Below the pieces are notes generated by a model. That model searched no databases and was not told the DNA's origin. It saw only the letters and a program-made list of their open reading frames with translations. A DNA stretch of 43,822 nucleotides from G021776435 sp046756245. GTDB lineage: Bacteria; Pseudomonadota; Alphaproteobacteria; Caulobacterales; Parvularculaceae. Below, one piece after another: positions 23,655 through 30,679 of this stretch. The DNA is taken from contig JBHHVZ010000012.1 of NCBI GenBank assembly GCA_046756245.1, positions 1-43,822 on the forward strand, written 5' to 3'. Every line of letters starts with the position of its first letter. Position 1 is the first letter of the stretch. The position numbers and the translations under genes are program-made.

Positions 23655-25124
23655 ATGACTGACGAACCCCGCAAGCTTTTGAAAGGCGAAACCGGCGACT
23701 GGGAAGTGATCGTCGGGCTCGAGGTCCATGCCCAGGTCATTTCGAAAGCCAAGCTCTTTTCCGGCGCGCCGGCGACTTACGGGGCCGGGCCGAACGAAAA
23801 TGTAAGCTTCGTCGACGCGGCGATGCCGGGCATGCTTCCCGTCATCAACAAATATTGCGTCGAGCAGGCGGTCAGGACAGGGCTCGGCCTCAAGGCCAAG
23901 ATCAATCTGTGGTCGCGCTTTGACCGCAAGAATTATTTCTATCCCGACCTGCCGCAGGGCTATCAGATTTCCCAGTACAAGGATCCGATCGTCGGCGAGG
24001 GCGAAATCGAGGTCGAGCTCGAGGACGGCGAAACCATCACAGTCGGCGTCGAGCGGCTGCATCTCGAACAGGACGCCGGCAAGTCGATCCACGATCTTTC
24101 GCCTAACGAATCCTATGTCGATCTCAACCGATCGGGCGTCGCGCTGATGGAGATCGTCTCCAAGCCCGACATGCGCTCGGCGGAGGAAGGAGCGGCGTAT
24201 TTTTCGAAATTACGCACGATCCTCCGCTATCTCGGGACCTGCGACGGCAATATGGAGGAAGGCTCGATGCGCGCCGACGTCAATGTCTCGGTGCGCCGGC
24301 CGGGCGAGGCGCTCGGTACGCGCACGGAAACCAAAAACGTCAATTCGATCCGTTACGTTCGTCAGGTGATCGACCACGAAGCGCGCCGCCAGATCGAAGT
24401 GCTCGAATCCGGCGGGACGATCGATCAGGAAACGTTGCTTTTCAATGTCGCGACCGGCGAAACGCGAACCATGCGCTCGAAAGAGGACGCGCATGACTAT
24501 CGCTATTTTCCCGACCCGGACCTCTTGCCGCTGGAACTCGACCCCGCCTGGATCGAGGAAATCAGAAAGACGCTGCCCGAACTGCCCGACGCCAAGAAAC
24601 ATCGGTTCATGAACGAATACGGGCTTTCGTCTTATGACGCGGCGGTGCTGTCGGTCGACAAGGCGAGCGCCGACTTTTTCGAAGCCGTCGCAAAGGGGCG
24701 CGACGGCAAGCTCGCCGCCAACTGGGTCACGGGCGAACTCTTCGGCGCGCTCAACAAGGCCGGCAAAGCGATCGGCGCGAGCCCTGTGAGCGCCGCGCAG
24801 CTTGGAAGCCTGATCGACCTCATCAAGAACGGAACGATTTCCGGCAAGATCGCCAAGGACGTTTTTGCGCTGATATTCGAAGGCGAGGAAGCTGGAGACC
24901 CGGCCGGCATCGTCGAAAAGCGCGGCCTCAAACAGGTCACCGACACGGCCGCGATCGAAAAAATCGTCGACGACATCATCGCCGCCAACCCCAAACAGGT
25001 CGAGCAGGTCAAGGAAAAGCCGAAAACCTTCGGCTGGTTCGTCGGCCAGGCGATGAAGGCCACCGGCGGCAAGGCCAACCCGCAGGCCGTTAATGCGATC
25101 CTTAAGAAGAAGCTGGGCGTTTGA
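23655..25124 (+). CDS. gatB: Asp/Glu-tRNA amidotransferase subunit B
   Basis: 489 residues. VIVGLEVHAQV at the N-terminus, SRFDRKNYFYPDLPQGYQISQ, and the zinc/ATP-site region NRSGVALMEIVSKPD are GatB hallmarks; the C-terminal YqeY-like helical tail ends in LKKKLGV. It phosphorylates the mischarged aminoacyl-tRNA and transfers ammonia. The final 45-bp block (25043-25087) is repeated exactly at 25802-25846, where a second, slightly different gatB 3' end follows the ccdAB genes. The current end was therefore probably supplied by the insertion. Confidence 0.96.
   Translation: MTDEPRKLLKGETGDWEVIVGLEVHAQVISKAKLFSGAPATYGAGPNENVSFVDAAMPGMLPVINKYCVEQAVRTGLGLKAKINLWSRFDRKNYFYPDLPQGYQISQYKDPIVGEGEIEVELEDGETITVGVERLHLEQDAGKSIHDLSPNESYVDLNRSGVALMEIVSKPDMRSAEEGAAYFSKLRTILRYLGTCDGNMEEGSMRADVNVSVRRPGEALGTRTETKNVNSIRYVRQVIDHEARRQIEVLESGGTIDQETLLFNVATGETRTMRSKEDAHDYRYFPDPDLLPLELDPAWIEEIRKTLPELPDAKKHRFMNEYGLSSYDAAVLSVDKASADFFEAVAKGRDGKLAANWVTGELFGALNKAGKAIGASPVSAAQLGSLIDLIKNGTISGKIAKDVFALIFEGEEAGDPAGIVEKRGLKQVTDTAAIEKIVDDIIAANPKQVEQVKEKPKTFGWFVGQAMKATGGKANPQAVNAILKKKLGV
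25043..25087 (+). repeat. 45-bp direct repeat, copy 1 (inside gatB)
   Basis: Identical over 45 bases to 25802-25846. It codes for GQAMKATGGKANPQA in gatB. Together the two copies bracket the ccdAB module, like duplicated target ends around a small genomic insertion. Confidence 0.9.
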
Positions 25125-25141
25125 GGGGCAAGCATAGTTTC

Positions 25142-25177
25142 TGCGCATTGACAATGCACATATATTATGCGCATGAT
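25142..25177 (+). promoter_or_regulatory. Promoter/operator of ccdAB
   Basis: A consensus -35 TTGACA (25148-25153) and a weak -10 CATGAT (25172-25177, 18-bp spacing) are flanked by a perfect inverted repeat TGCGCAT (25142-25148) / ATGCGCA (25167-25173). Inside it, GCATT-GAC-AATGC forms a smaller palindrome. CcdA-CcdB complexes are known to repress their own promoter, and these repeats are good operator candidates. Binding itself is inferred. Confidence 0.6.
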
Positions 25178-25209
25178 TGACGCCTGACAGCATGTAGGAG
25201 CGTGTCGGC

Positions 25210-25464
25210 ATGCCAAACCGCGCCATTCCTGCGGCCGCCAAAAGGCGCAGCGTCAACCTGACCCTTTCGGAAGATGTCGTCAGCGCCGCCAAAAGGCTGG
25301 GGCTTAACGCTTCGCAGGCCGCCGAAGCCGGCATCAGACGGGCGATCGCCGAAAAACAGGCCGAGCAATGGCTGAGCCAAAACCGCTCGGCGCTTCAGGC
25401 GCATAATGCGCGCATCGAAAAAGCGGGAACATTGCTGACCCCGGACTGGGCGGCGCAAGAATAG
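25210..25464 (+). CDS. ccdA: CcdA-type antitoxin
   Basis: 84 residues. The N-terminal half (RRSVNLTLSEDVVSAAKRLG) is a ribbon-helix-helix DNA-binding motif; the C-terminal half, with EKQAEQWLSQNRSAL and ending near W80, resembles the CcdA segment that wraps the toxin. It should neutralise CcdB and autorepress the operon. The start has GTAGGAG upstream. The stop (TAG) abuts the ccdB ATG without a gap. The pair lies between the gatB stop and a duplicated gatB 3' end, indicating insertion. Confidence 0.88.
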   Translation: MPNRAIPAAAKRRSVNLTLSEDVVSAAKRLGLNASQAAEAGIRRAIAEKQAEQWLSQNRSALQAHNARIEKAGTLLTPDWAAQE

Positions 25465-25773
25465 ATGGCCCGCTTTGACGTCTATCGTTTCCCCAGCAAA
25501 GCCGCGCCGCTCGTGATTGACGTTCAGTCGAATATCCTAAACGACTTGAACAGCCGCGTTGTCATTCCGCTGGCGCCGGCGGCGAAGGCGGACCGGGAAC
25601 AGCTGCCGCGGCTCAAACCGAAAATCGCGATTGGAGAGAAAGACTACATCTTGATGACCACGGATATCGCGGCTCTGCCGGTCAACCGGCTGGGCGATCG
25701 CGTTGTCAATCTTGAAGCTGACTATCGCGATGAAATTACGAATGCGCTGGATTTTCTGTTTTTCGGATTTTAG
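25465..25773 (+). CDS. ccdB: CcdB-type toxin (gyrase poison)
   Basis: 102 residues, close to the 101 of F-plasmid CcdB. MARFDVYRF, VIDVQSNILNDL, RVVIPLAP and the C-terminus DFLFFGF follow the family pattern; the last residues, where F CcdB ends W-G-I, contact GyrA and poison the gyrase-DNA complex. Whether this chromosomal copy is still toxic is unknown, as the terminal Trp is replaced by Phe. Immediately downstream of ccdA. Confidence 0.88.
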   Translation: MARFDVYRFPSKAAPLVIDVQSNILNDLNSRVVIPLAPAAKADREQLPRLKPKIAIGEKDYILMTTDIAALPVNRLGDRVVNLEADYRDEITNALDFLFFGF

Positions 25774-25801
25774 CGCGGGGAACGCGCCGATGATTCTGCG
25801 A

Positions 25802-25886
25802 CGGCCAGGCGATGAAGGCCACCGGCGGCAAGGCCAACCCGCAGGCGGTGAACGAAATCCTCAAGCAAAAGCTCGGGATTGACTGA
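25802..25886 (+). pseudogene. gatB: Displaced 3' end of gatB
   Basis: The sequence encodes GQAMKATGGKANPQAVNEIL then KQKLGID and a TGA at 25884-25886, without a start codon of its own in frame or ribosome binding site. It corresponds to the last 28 codons of gatB. The first 45 bases are identical to gatB, then it diverges (QAVNEIL versus QAVNAIL). It is best read as the host's original gatB terminus, cut off when ccdAB arrived. Confidence 0.85.
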
Positions 25887-25943
25887 TGCTGCAAGGGCGG
25901 GAGAGAATTAGGGCGGCTGGGGCTCAGATTGAAGGAGCGGGCC

Positions 25944-26369
25944 ATGACCCTGAAATTGCTCTTCGGCGCTGTGGCGGTCGCCATGCTCGCCGCCGGCGCG
26001 GTTGCGATCGCCGCCGACGACGATGAAGAACCGCCGATCTCCGACAAGGTGAAAAAACGACTCGCCGCGTTCGAGCGCACCGGCGAAACCGTGTCTTGCC
26101 TCGGTCTCCGTCACATCAAGGACATCAAGCCGCTCGACGACTATCGTTTTCTGGTGAAAGCGAGCAACGAGTACTATCTCAACATGGTGTCGGGACGATG
26201 CACCCGCGCGGCCGACGCTTTCACCCATCTTGAGTACTCGACCTCGCTGTCGCAGCTTTGCCGCAACGAAATCATCAACGTTATCGACACTTCCCACGGT
26301 TTCTTCGTCGGCGGCTGCGGCCTCGGCGATTTCGAACGGCTGGAGAAGAAGGAAGCCGACGCGGAATGA
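25944..26369 (+). CDS. Secreted protein resembling DUF6491
   Basis: 141 residues from the ATG with AAGGAG 6 nt upstream. MTLKLLFGAVAVAMLAAGAVAIA is a signal peptide. The mature part has C-L-G-L-R-H-I-K-D near its start, YYLNMVSGRC, LCRNEIINVID and GGCGLGDFE, with four cysteines that could form two disulfides. The spacing resembles the DUF6491 family of small periplasmic alphaproteobacterial proteins of unknown function; the family name is from memory. It lies directly after the gatB remnant and may have been the original downstream neighbour of gatB. Confidence 0.75.
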   Translation: MTLKLLFGAVAVAMLAAGAVAIAADDDEEPPISDKVKKRLAAFERTGETVSCLGLRHIKDIKPLDDYRFLVKASNEYYLNMVSGRCTRAADAFTHLEYSTSLSQLCRNEIINVIDTSHGFFVGGCGLGDFERLEKKEADAE

Positions 26370-26459
26370 TGCTGGCCCGAAGGGCCTGACGCCGGTTCTC
26401 AATCACTATCAGCGTTGACGATCACAACGCAGCGAGCGGCGCTCGCCGCGCCGGATTTC

Positions 26460-26473
26460 ACCCTATATAGGGT
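26460..26473 (+). promoter_or_regulatory. Perfect 14-bp palindrome before the GST gene
   Basis: ACCCTATATAGGGT is a perfect palindrome 40 bp upstream of the GST ATG. It contains TATATA, so it may be a -10 box embedded in a repressor site; no convincing -35 is 16-18 bp upstream. An additional 6-bp hairpin (GCGAGC/GCTCGC) lies at 26432-26446. Confidence 0.45.
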
Positions 26474-26512
26474 TACCCCGCACCGGACGGCTGCAGTTCA
26501 CAGGAGCATGAA

Positions 26513-27244
26513 ATGACCGACGCGCCGATTGAGCTTTATTACTGGCCGACGCCGAACGGCTGGAAAATCACCATCATGCTGGAAGAACTCGGCGCGCCCT
26601 ATAAGGTGAATTTCGTCAACATTCTCGAAGGCGACCAGTTCAAGGAAGATTTTCTGAAAATCGCCCCGAACAACCGGATGCCGGCGATCATCGATCCGAA
26701 CGGGCCCGGCGGCGCGCCCATTTCCGTCTTCGAGTCAGGAGCGATCCTGCAATATCTCGGGCGCAAATACGACCGTTTCTATCCCGCCGACGAGCGCCGG
26801 CGCGTCGACGTCGAACAATGGCTATTCTGGCAGATGGGCGGGCTCGGGCCGATGGCCGGCCAGGCGCATCATTTCGTGCGCTATGCGCCGGAAAAGATCG
26901 CTTACGCCATGGAGCGTTACGTCAATGAGTGCAACCGCCTCTACGGCGTGATGGAGCGCCGTCTCGCCGACCGCGACTATCTGGCGAAAGACTATTCCAT
27001 CGCCGACATGGCCGCTTACGGCTGGGCGGTCGGGCATGAGTGGCATGAGGTTTCGTTCGACGACTTCCCCCGCGTCAAAGACTGGTTCGAACGCATCGGC
27101 GCGCGTGAAGCCGTAGAGCGCGGGCTCGCCGTCGGCGCCGAAGAAAGGGCCAACACACGCTCGGTCACAGAAGATGAAGAAGTGCAGAAAATTCTGTTCG
27201 GTCAGACGGCCAAGACGGTAAAAAGCGCTGCGAAACAAAACTGA
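26513..27244 (+). CDS. Glutathione S-transferase of the YfcG/YghU type
   Basis: 243 residues. The N-terminal thioredoxin fold starts LYYWPTPNGWKI; Asn15 in TPNG is the position used by Nu-class enzymes (YfcG, YghU) for glutathione disulfide chemistry. NNRMPAIIDP and FESGAILQYL complete the glutathione site. The C-terminal helical domain includes WLFWQMGGLGPMAGQ, which matches YghU/YfcG closely. These enzymes reduce disulfides with glutathione. Monocistronic, preceded by a 14-bp palindrome. Ribosome binding site CAGGAG. Confidence 0.93.
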   Translation: MTDAPIELYYWPTPNGWKITIMLEELGAPYKVNFVNILEGDQFKEDFLKIAPNNRMPAIIDPNGPGGAPISVFESGAILQYLGRKYDRFYPADERRRVDVEQWLFWQMGGLGPMAGQAHHFVRYAPEKIAYAMERYVNECNRLYGVMERRLADRDYLAKDYSIADMAAYGWAVGHEWHEVSFDDFPRVKDWFERIGAREAVERGLAVGAEERANTRSVTEDEEVQKILFGQTAKTVKSAAKQN

Positions 27245-27257
27245 CCGCCGATAAACG

Positions 27258-27316
27258 TTAATGGTTCGTTATCCATTCGTAAACGAACTAATAACGCCGC
27301 ATTAACGGGATTTTAG
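27258..27316 (+). promoter_or_regulatory. Two near-consensus CtrA-type boxes
   Basis: TTAA-N7-TTAT (27258-27272) and TTAA-N7-TTAG (27302-27316) each match the TTAA-N7-TTAA CtrA site at 7 of 8 positions. ATGGTTAA, a further short TTAACCAT form, occurs near 27340. A GTTCGTT/AACGAAC inverted repeat sits between the boxes. AT-rich matches can arise by chance. Confidence 0.35.
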
Positions 27317-27375
27317 TTTGCCCCCTCTCATCCTTCTCATGGTTAACCCGGACGTCGTCTTTGACGGGGGTGGAG

Positions 27376-27675
27376 ATGAGAGGGCGCGGCATGTCTGTGA
27401 CGGTCAATGCGGAAACGCTTGAGGCGGCGGAGCCGATCTTGAGCGGAGAAGAAATGTACCGGTTAGGCCTTGCGGCTTCGACCGGCGGGAACGGCGGGGA
27501 ATTCGATCTCGTCACGGCGCATAAGTGGTTCAATCTGGCGGCGATGCAGGGCAATCTCGAAGCGCGGGCCTATCGCGCCGAACTCGCCAATGAAATGACG
27601 GCCGAGGAAATCGCCGAAGCCCAGCGCCAGGCGCGCGAATATCTGGCGTCGCACCGGCCCCGCCTTCATAGCTGA
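27376..27675 (+). CDS. Small Sel1-repeat protein
   Basis: About 99 residues with one Sel1/TPR-like repeat: EEMYRLGLAASTGGN, then EFDLVTAHKWFNLAAMQGN, followed by a helical tail with AREYLASHRP. Single-repeat Sel1 proteins of this type are common in alphaproteobacteria, cytosolic, and without known function. ATG at 27376 or 27391 (AGAGGG 6-7 nt upstream of the latter) are both possible. Convergent with the winged-helix regulator, 8 nt apart. Confidence 0.8.
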   Translation: MRGRGMSVTVNAETLEAAEPILSGEEMYRLGLAASTGGNGGEFDLVTAHKWFNLAAMQGNLEARAYRAELANEMTAEEIAEAQRQAREYLASHRPRLHS

Positions 27676-27683
27676 CCAGACCA

Positions 27684-28016
27684 TTATTTCCCGTCAGACC
27701 GCCATTGCACGGCGCCGCGCCGCGCGCCGTCGAAAATCCGCCAGTACTCGTCCATCGCGCGGCGGCCTTCGTCGGTAAGACGCGCCCGCGTGCGCGGCGT
27801 TTTCTTGACGAAAGTCTTGTCGATCCGGATGAAGCCTGCATTCTCGAGCTTCGAGAGGTGGCTTGAGAGATTTCCTTTCGTAAGCCCGGTTATCTGCTGC
27901 AGGTAGAGAAAATCCGCGTGCTCGCAGGCCGACAGCGCCGCCATCACGGCGAGCCGGGCGGGCTCGTGAATCTGCCGGTCGAGCGAGGCCAGACCTTCAA
28001 ATGGCGTTTCCGTCAT
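27684..28016 (-). CDS. Winged-helix transcriptional regulator (HTH_34/MarR-like)
   Basis: 110 residues. EPARLAVMAALSACEHADFLYLQQ then TGLTKGNLSSHLSKLENAGF is a winged-helix DNA-binding domain with the recognition helix in TKGNLSSHLSKLE, followed by RTRARLTDEGRRAMDEYW, as in the HTH_34 family. Its ATG overlaps the stop of the upstream membrane protein (ATGA), so the two are coupled. It most likely binds the twin GGTTTG-N5-CAAACC palindromes upstream of the operon and autoregulates. The frame is open further upstream, but that part overlaps the membrane protein. Confidence 0.87.
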   Translation of the reverse strand: MTETPFEGLASLDRQIHEPARLAVMAALSACEHADFLYLQQITGLTKGNLSSHLSKLENAGFIRIDKTFVKKTPRTRARLTDEGRRAMDEYWRIFDGARRGAVQWRSDGK

Positions 28017-28609
28017 GCCGCCCGCCCGTCGCCCTGCATGACCCTTCGAAAGGTAAGATGGTCCAGAACGCCGCCGATGACGAATGTCAGGCCGAACGCC
28101 GCGAAGAGGGGCGGGATGAGAACCCGCGCACTCCATTCCGGATTGACGAGAGGCGCAAATGTCATGGCGGCGACGACAAAAGCGCCGAAAAGATAATACC
28201 CGCGCCCGCGCCCCGTGGCGGCCCAGAAAATCAGGATAGACAAGCCCCACGCCGCGCCGGACAGGAAGACCGGCAAGGGCGTCAGAAGGTCGAGCGCGAT
28301 CGAGCCCAGCATCAACGGCGCAGCAATCAGAATCTCAACAATCGTTCGCGACCGGCGGGTCGTCCTCGAATAGGAGACCGACCCGAATGTGCGCCGGTAA
28401 TAACCGGCCAGCAAAAGATAGACGATGAACGCTGTTCCGCCGGCCACCGGCACGACCTGGTCGAGCATAGGCCCGGGAAAGTCGGTCCACTCGCCCATCT
28501 TGGCCGCGAACACGATGAGGGCGAGACCGAAGGGAACGAATCGAAGGCCTTGCCAGTAAGGCAGATGCGCTGTGATCCGCCGCGCCAGATCCGCATCGCT
28601 TTGCGTCAT
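28013..28609 (-). CDS. Multi-spanning membrane protein partnered with the regulator
   Basis: 198 residues, about five to six hydrophobic segments: FVPFGLALIVFAA, VAGGTAFIVYLLLAGYY, IVEILIAAPLMLGSIALDLL, GAAWGLSILIFWAA, YYLFGAFVVAAMTFA, PPLFAAFGLTFVIGGVL. Such proteins are often encoded with HTH_34 regulators; function unknown, possibly signal sensing or regulator anchoring. The ATG has AAGGAG at 8-nt spacing. The end overlaps the regulator start by four bases. No enzymatic motif seen. Confidence 0.8.
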   Translation of the reverse strand: MTQSDADLARRITAHLPYWQGLRFVPFGLALIVFAAKMGEWTDFPGPMLDQVVPVAGGTAFIVYLLLAGYYRRTFGSVSYSRTTRRSRTIVEILIAAPLMLGSIALDLLTPLPVFLSGAAWGLSILIFWAATGRGRGYYLFGAFVVAAMTFAPLVNPEWSARVLIPPLFAAFGLTFVIGGVLDHLTFRRVMQGDGRAA

Positions 28610-28637
28610 GACCGTCGCTCCTTATGTAAGGTAGACT

Positions 28638-28702
28638 GGTTTGTATCACAAACCTTATTGGTTTCGGCGCCTGTTGTCAATAGAAGGTTTGCGTCGCAAA
28701 CC
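28638..28702 (-). promoter_or_regulatory. Promoter with twin GGTTTG-N5-CAAACC operators
   Basis: Two 17-bp palindromes, GGTTTGTATCACAAACC (28638-28654) and GGTTTGCGTCGCAAACC (28686-28702), lie 48 bp apart centre to centre. On the minus strand TTGACA (28680-28675) and TAAGGT (28657-28652) are 17 bp apart. The first operator covers the -10 and start, the second lies upstream of -35, an arrangement suited to repression. A further GGTTT half-site follows the first operator. Confidence 0.7.
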
Positions 28703-29167
28703 GACGGCGCGCGCCCATGAAACAACGACTTGCGGTCGGGCGGAATAAAATGCGGGGATAGATATCCGACAGGTTTCGTAAGGCCGTATCATTGGCCGTC
28801 GCCTCCTCTTCGGGCGGGGCGGGCCGGCGCGCTCTTTGACAAGTGAATCTTTATACGGAAAGGCGGCCGGAACGTCCGGGATTGAGAATGCAATCGCGCC
28901 GCGCGTTCCTGCTACGTTCGAAAATGGACAAAAGGGACCTTTTGGCTCTGGACGTCAGGGAAATAGCGGATTTCCGTTTTTTCGTTTTTCAAAATGGACC
29001 CTTTTCGAAGCTCCATTGCTTTGTCGCGCGCAAGCCGCGCTTGTGATTCCGCTGCGCGGCGCGCCGCGAACCCGGCGCGTTCAGAGAAAATTAAGACTGA
29101 GGTTGCGCTTTTGCGGCGTCGGGGCGGCAATGATAGATTCATAGGGCACGGAGCAAGGGAGCACGCC
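28703..29167 (+). other. Long intergenic stretch, possible small RNA region
   Basis: No gene is supported here. The sequence GCGCTCTTTGACAAGTGAA (28829-28847) resembles a boxA antitermination signal as found before rRNA genes, but no rRNA follows. Further on, AAAATGGAC is repeated directly (28921, 28992 approximately) with TTCGAAAA/TTTTCGAA as inverted flanks. A possible terminator is at 28959-28982. A plus-strand frame at 28843-29046 (67 codons, GTG start) has no recognisable family and no ribosome binding site. Confidence 0.4.
28959..28982 (+). terminator. Candidate intrinsic terminator without an upstream gene
   Basis: GGAAAT (28959-28964) pairs with ATTTCC (28970-28975) around AGCGG, followed by G and six T residues. 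The stem is short and weak. No plus-strand gene lies upstream, so it would end a non-coding transcript if active. Confidence 0.4.
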
Positions 29168-29698
29168 ATGCAAAACGTAAACGGGGTTTTCGGGGTTGCG
29201 GTTGCGGCGGCGATCGTCGCGCTCGCCGCCTGCGCCGCGCCGGGGCCGACGCAATATGCGGCGGCCGACGCAAAGGGCTATGGATTTTCCGAAACGCGCG
29301 TCGAGCAGAACCGTTATCGCGTGGTCTATCGCGGCGGCGGCGGCGTTCCGGCGGACGTGGTCGAAAGTTACGCGCTGCGCCGCGCCGCCGAGCTGACCCT
29401 GGCGGGCGGTTATGACTGGTTCCGCGTCGTCGGCCGCGATCTCTCCGGAGACGAAAGGGGCGGCGTGTCGGTCGGCGCCGGCGTCGGCGGCGCGAGCTAT
29501 GGCCGGCGTACGGGCGTCGGGGTCGGCGTCGGCGGCAATCTCGGCAGGGTCGGCGCGCGCGTCTATTATACGGCGCGGCTTGAAGTGCTTATGGGCTCGG
29601 GCGAGCGTCCGGAAGCAGATAACGGCGAAATCTACGACGCCCGCTCAGTGATCGAGGCGCAAGCTTCCGGATACGACGCATCGGATACGGAGGAATAA
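29168..29698 (+). CDS. CC0125/CC1285-type lipoprotein
   Basis: 176 residues. The signal ends LAAC with AAPGPTQY after it, so a lipoprotein. GYGFSETRVEQNRYRVVYRG and ALRRAAELTLAGGYDWFRVVGRD match the alphaproteobacterial CC0125/CC1285 lipoprotein family of unknown function. A Gly-rich stretch (GVSVGAGVGG, then GVGVGVGGNLG) may form beta-structure. The ATG is preceded by AGGGAG at 7 nt. It opens a tight cluster with a cupin, a thioesterase and an acyl-CoA ligase. Confidence 0.85.
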   Translation: MQNVNGVFGVAVAAAIVALAACAAPGPTQYAAADAKGYGFSETRVEQNRYRVVYRGGGGVPADVVESYALRRAAELTLAGGYDWFRVVGRDLSGDERGGVSVGAGVGGASYGRRTGVGVGVGGNLGRVGARVYYTARLEVLMGSGERPEADNGEIYDARSVIEAQASGYDASDTEE

Positions 29699-29703
29699 CG
29701 GCC

Positions 29704-30240
29704 GTGGAGTGGGATTCCTTGCGAAGGATCGTGACCGGCGCGGGCGCCGACGGCCGGTCGCTGGTTGTCATCGACGGCGGCGCGGCGAATATGGTTGCGG
29801 CCGATGAGGCGGGGCTGGCGGAAATCTGGATGGCCGCGCTCGATCCGGCGCGCCTTCTCGACTGCGAGGACCGCCTGGCGAACGGAGATGTAGCGCTCGA
29901 ACCGGGGAAAGGCGCGATCAAGATCCGCTGGTTCACCGTCCCGGTCGAAGACAAGAATGCGTCGCGCGAGAACCTTGAAGCTCAGGCCGCCTTCGCCTTC
30001 GCCGCCGTCAACGCCGCCCATTGCCGGGTCGATACAACACGCCATCCGATGATGCACACGACCGACACGCTCGATTTCATCATCCTGGTGAAAGGCGAGG
30101 TCGATCTTCTGCTCGACAAGGACGAAGTGAAGTCCTTAAAGCCCGGCGACGTCGTCGTCCAACGCGCGACCAATCACGCCTGGATCAATCGCGGCGCGGA
30201 AACCGCGCTGCTGGTCGCCATCCTGATGAATGCGGGCTGA
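29704..30240 (+). CDS. Cupin-domain protein
   Basis: 178 residues with one C-terminal cupin barrel: HPMMHTTDTLDFIILVKGEV (first motif) and LKPGDVVVQRATNHAWIN (second motif, with a His). Some first-motif metal ligands are replaced, since His precedes TTDTLD rather than a full HxHxxxE. The N-terminal 80 residues include EIWMAALDP and IKIRWFTVP. It could be a small-molecule binder or a dioxygenase-like enzyme; function unassigned. GTG start, 5 nt after the lipoprotein stop; GGAGG lies within the end of that gene. Confidence 0.82.
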   Translation: MEWDSLRRIVTGAGADGRSLVVIDGGAANMVAADEAGLAEIWMAALDPARLLDCEDRLANGDVALEPGKGAIKIRWFTVPVEDKNASRENLEAQAAFAFAAVNAAHCRVDTTRHPMMHTTDTLDFIILVKGEVDLLLDKDEVKSLKPGDVVVQRATNHAWINRGAETALLVAILMNAG

Positions 30241-30246
30241 GGCGGT

Positions 30247-30663
30247 ATGGGGGAAGAAAATCTCACCGCCATGTTTAATGAAAACAACACGCCCTTCGCC
30301 AAAGCGCTGGGGATGGTCTTCACGCATATCTCGAAAGACCGCCTTGAAGCCGAACTCGAAGTGACGAAGGAACGCTGCACCATGCCGGACGTGCTGCACG
30401 GCGGCGCGATAATGGCGCTGGCGGACAATATGGGCGGCGTCGGCGCGCATCTGAACATGCCGCCGGGCGCGACGACGGCGACGATCGAAAGCAAGACGAA
30501 TTTTCTGCGCGCCATTCCGGTCGGCCAGAAGGTGCGCGCCGTCACGACGCCGGTCAATCTGGGGCGCACGCTGCAGGTTTGGCAAACCCGCATCAGCCGC
30601 GCAGACGGCAAGCTCGCCGCCATCGTGACACAGACCCAACTGATCAGTACTGATAAGAAATAG
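30247..30663 (+). CDS. PaaI-type hotdog thioesterase
   Basis: 138 residues of the hotdog fold. LHGGAIMALADNMGG is the active-site helix region of the PaaI/YbdB group; TIESKTNFLRAIPVGQKV and TPVNLGRTLQVWQTRI complete the fold. It hydrolyses acyl-CoA esters; its position 16 nt upstream of an acyl-CoA ligase suggests the pair manages the same acyl substrate. ATG 6 nt after the cupin stop. Confidence 0.9.
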   Translation: MGEENLTAMFNENNTPFAKALGMVFTHISKDRLEAELEVTKERCTMPDVLHGGAIMALADNMGGVGAHLNMPPGATTATIESKTNFLRAIPVGQKVRAVTTPVNLGRTLQVWQTRISRADGKLAAIVTQTQLISTDKK

Positions 30664-30679
30664 GCCAGAGGGGCGGTTC

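Noticed and set aside
22860..24092. Minus-strand open frame of 410 codons opposite gatA and gatB
   Set aside because: It lies opposite well-supported genes, has Arg/Asp/His-rich composition typical of antisense frames in GC-rich DNA, and matches no family.
24210..25334. Minus-strand open frame of 374 codons opposite gatB and ccdA
   Set aside because: Antisense to gatB and ccdA, no ribosome binding site and no recognisable domain.
28829..28847. boxA-like motif as evidence for an rRNA operon
   Set aside because: No 16S rRNA sequence follows; kept only as part of a small RNA candidate.
28843..29046. Plus-strand 67-codon frame in the long intergenic stretch
   Set aside because: GTG start without ribosome binding site, crosses the candidate terminator, no recognisable protein.
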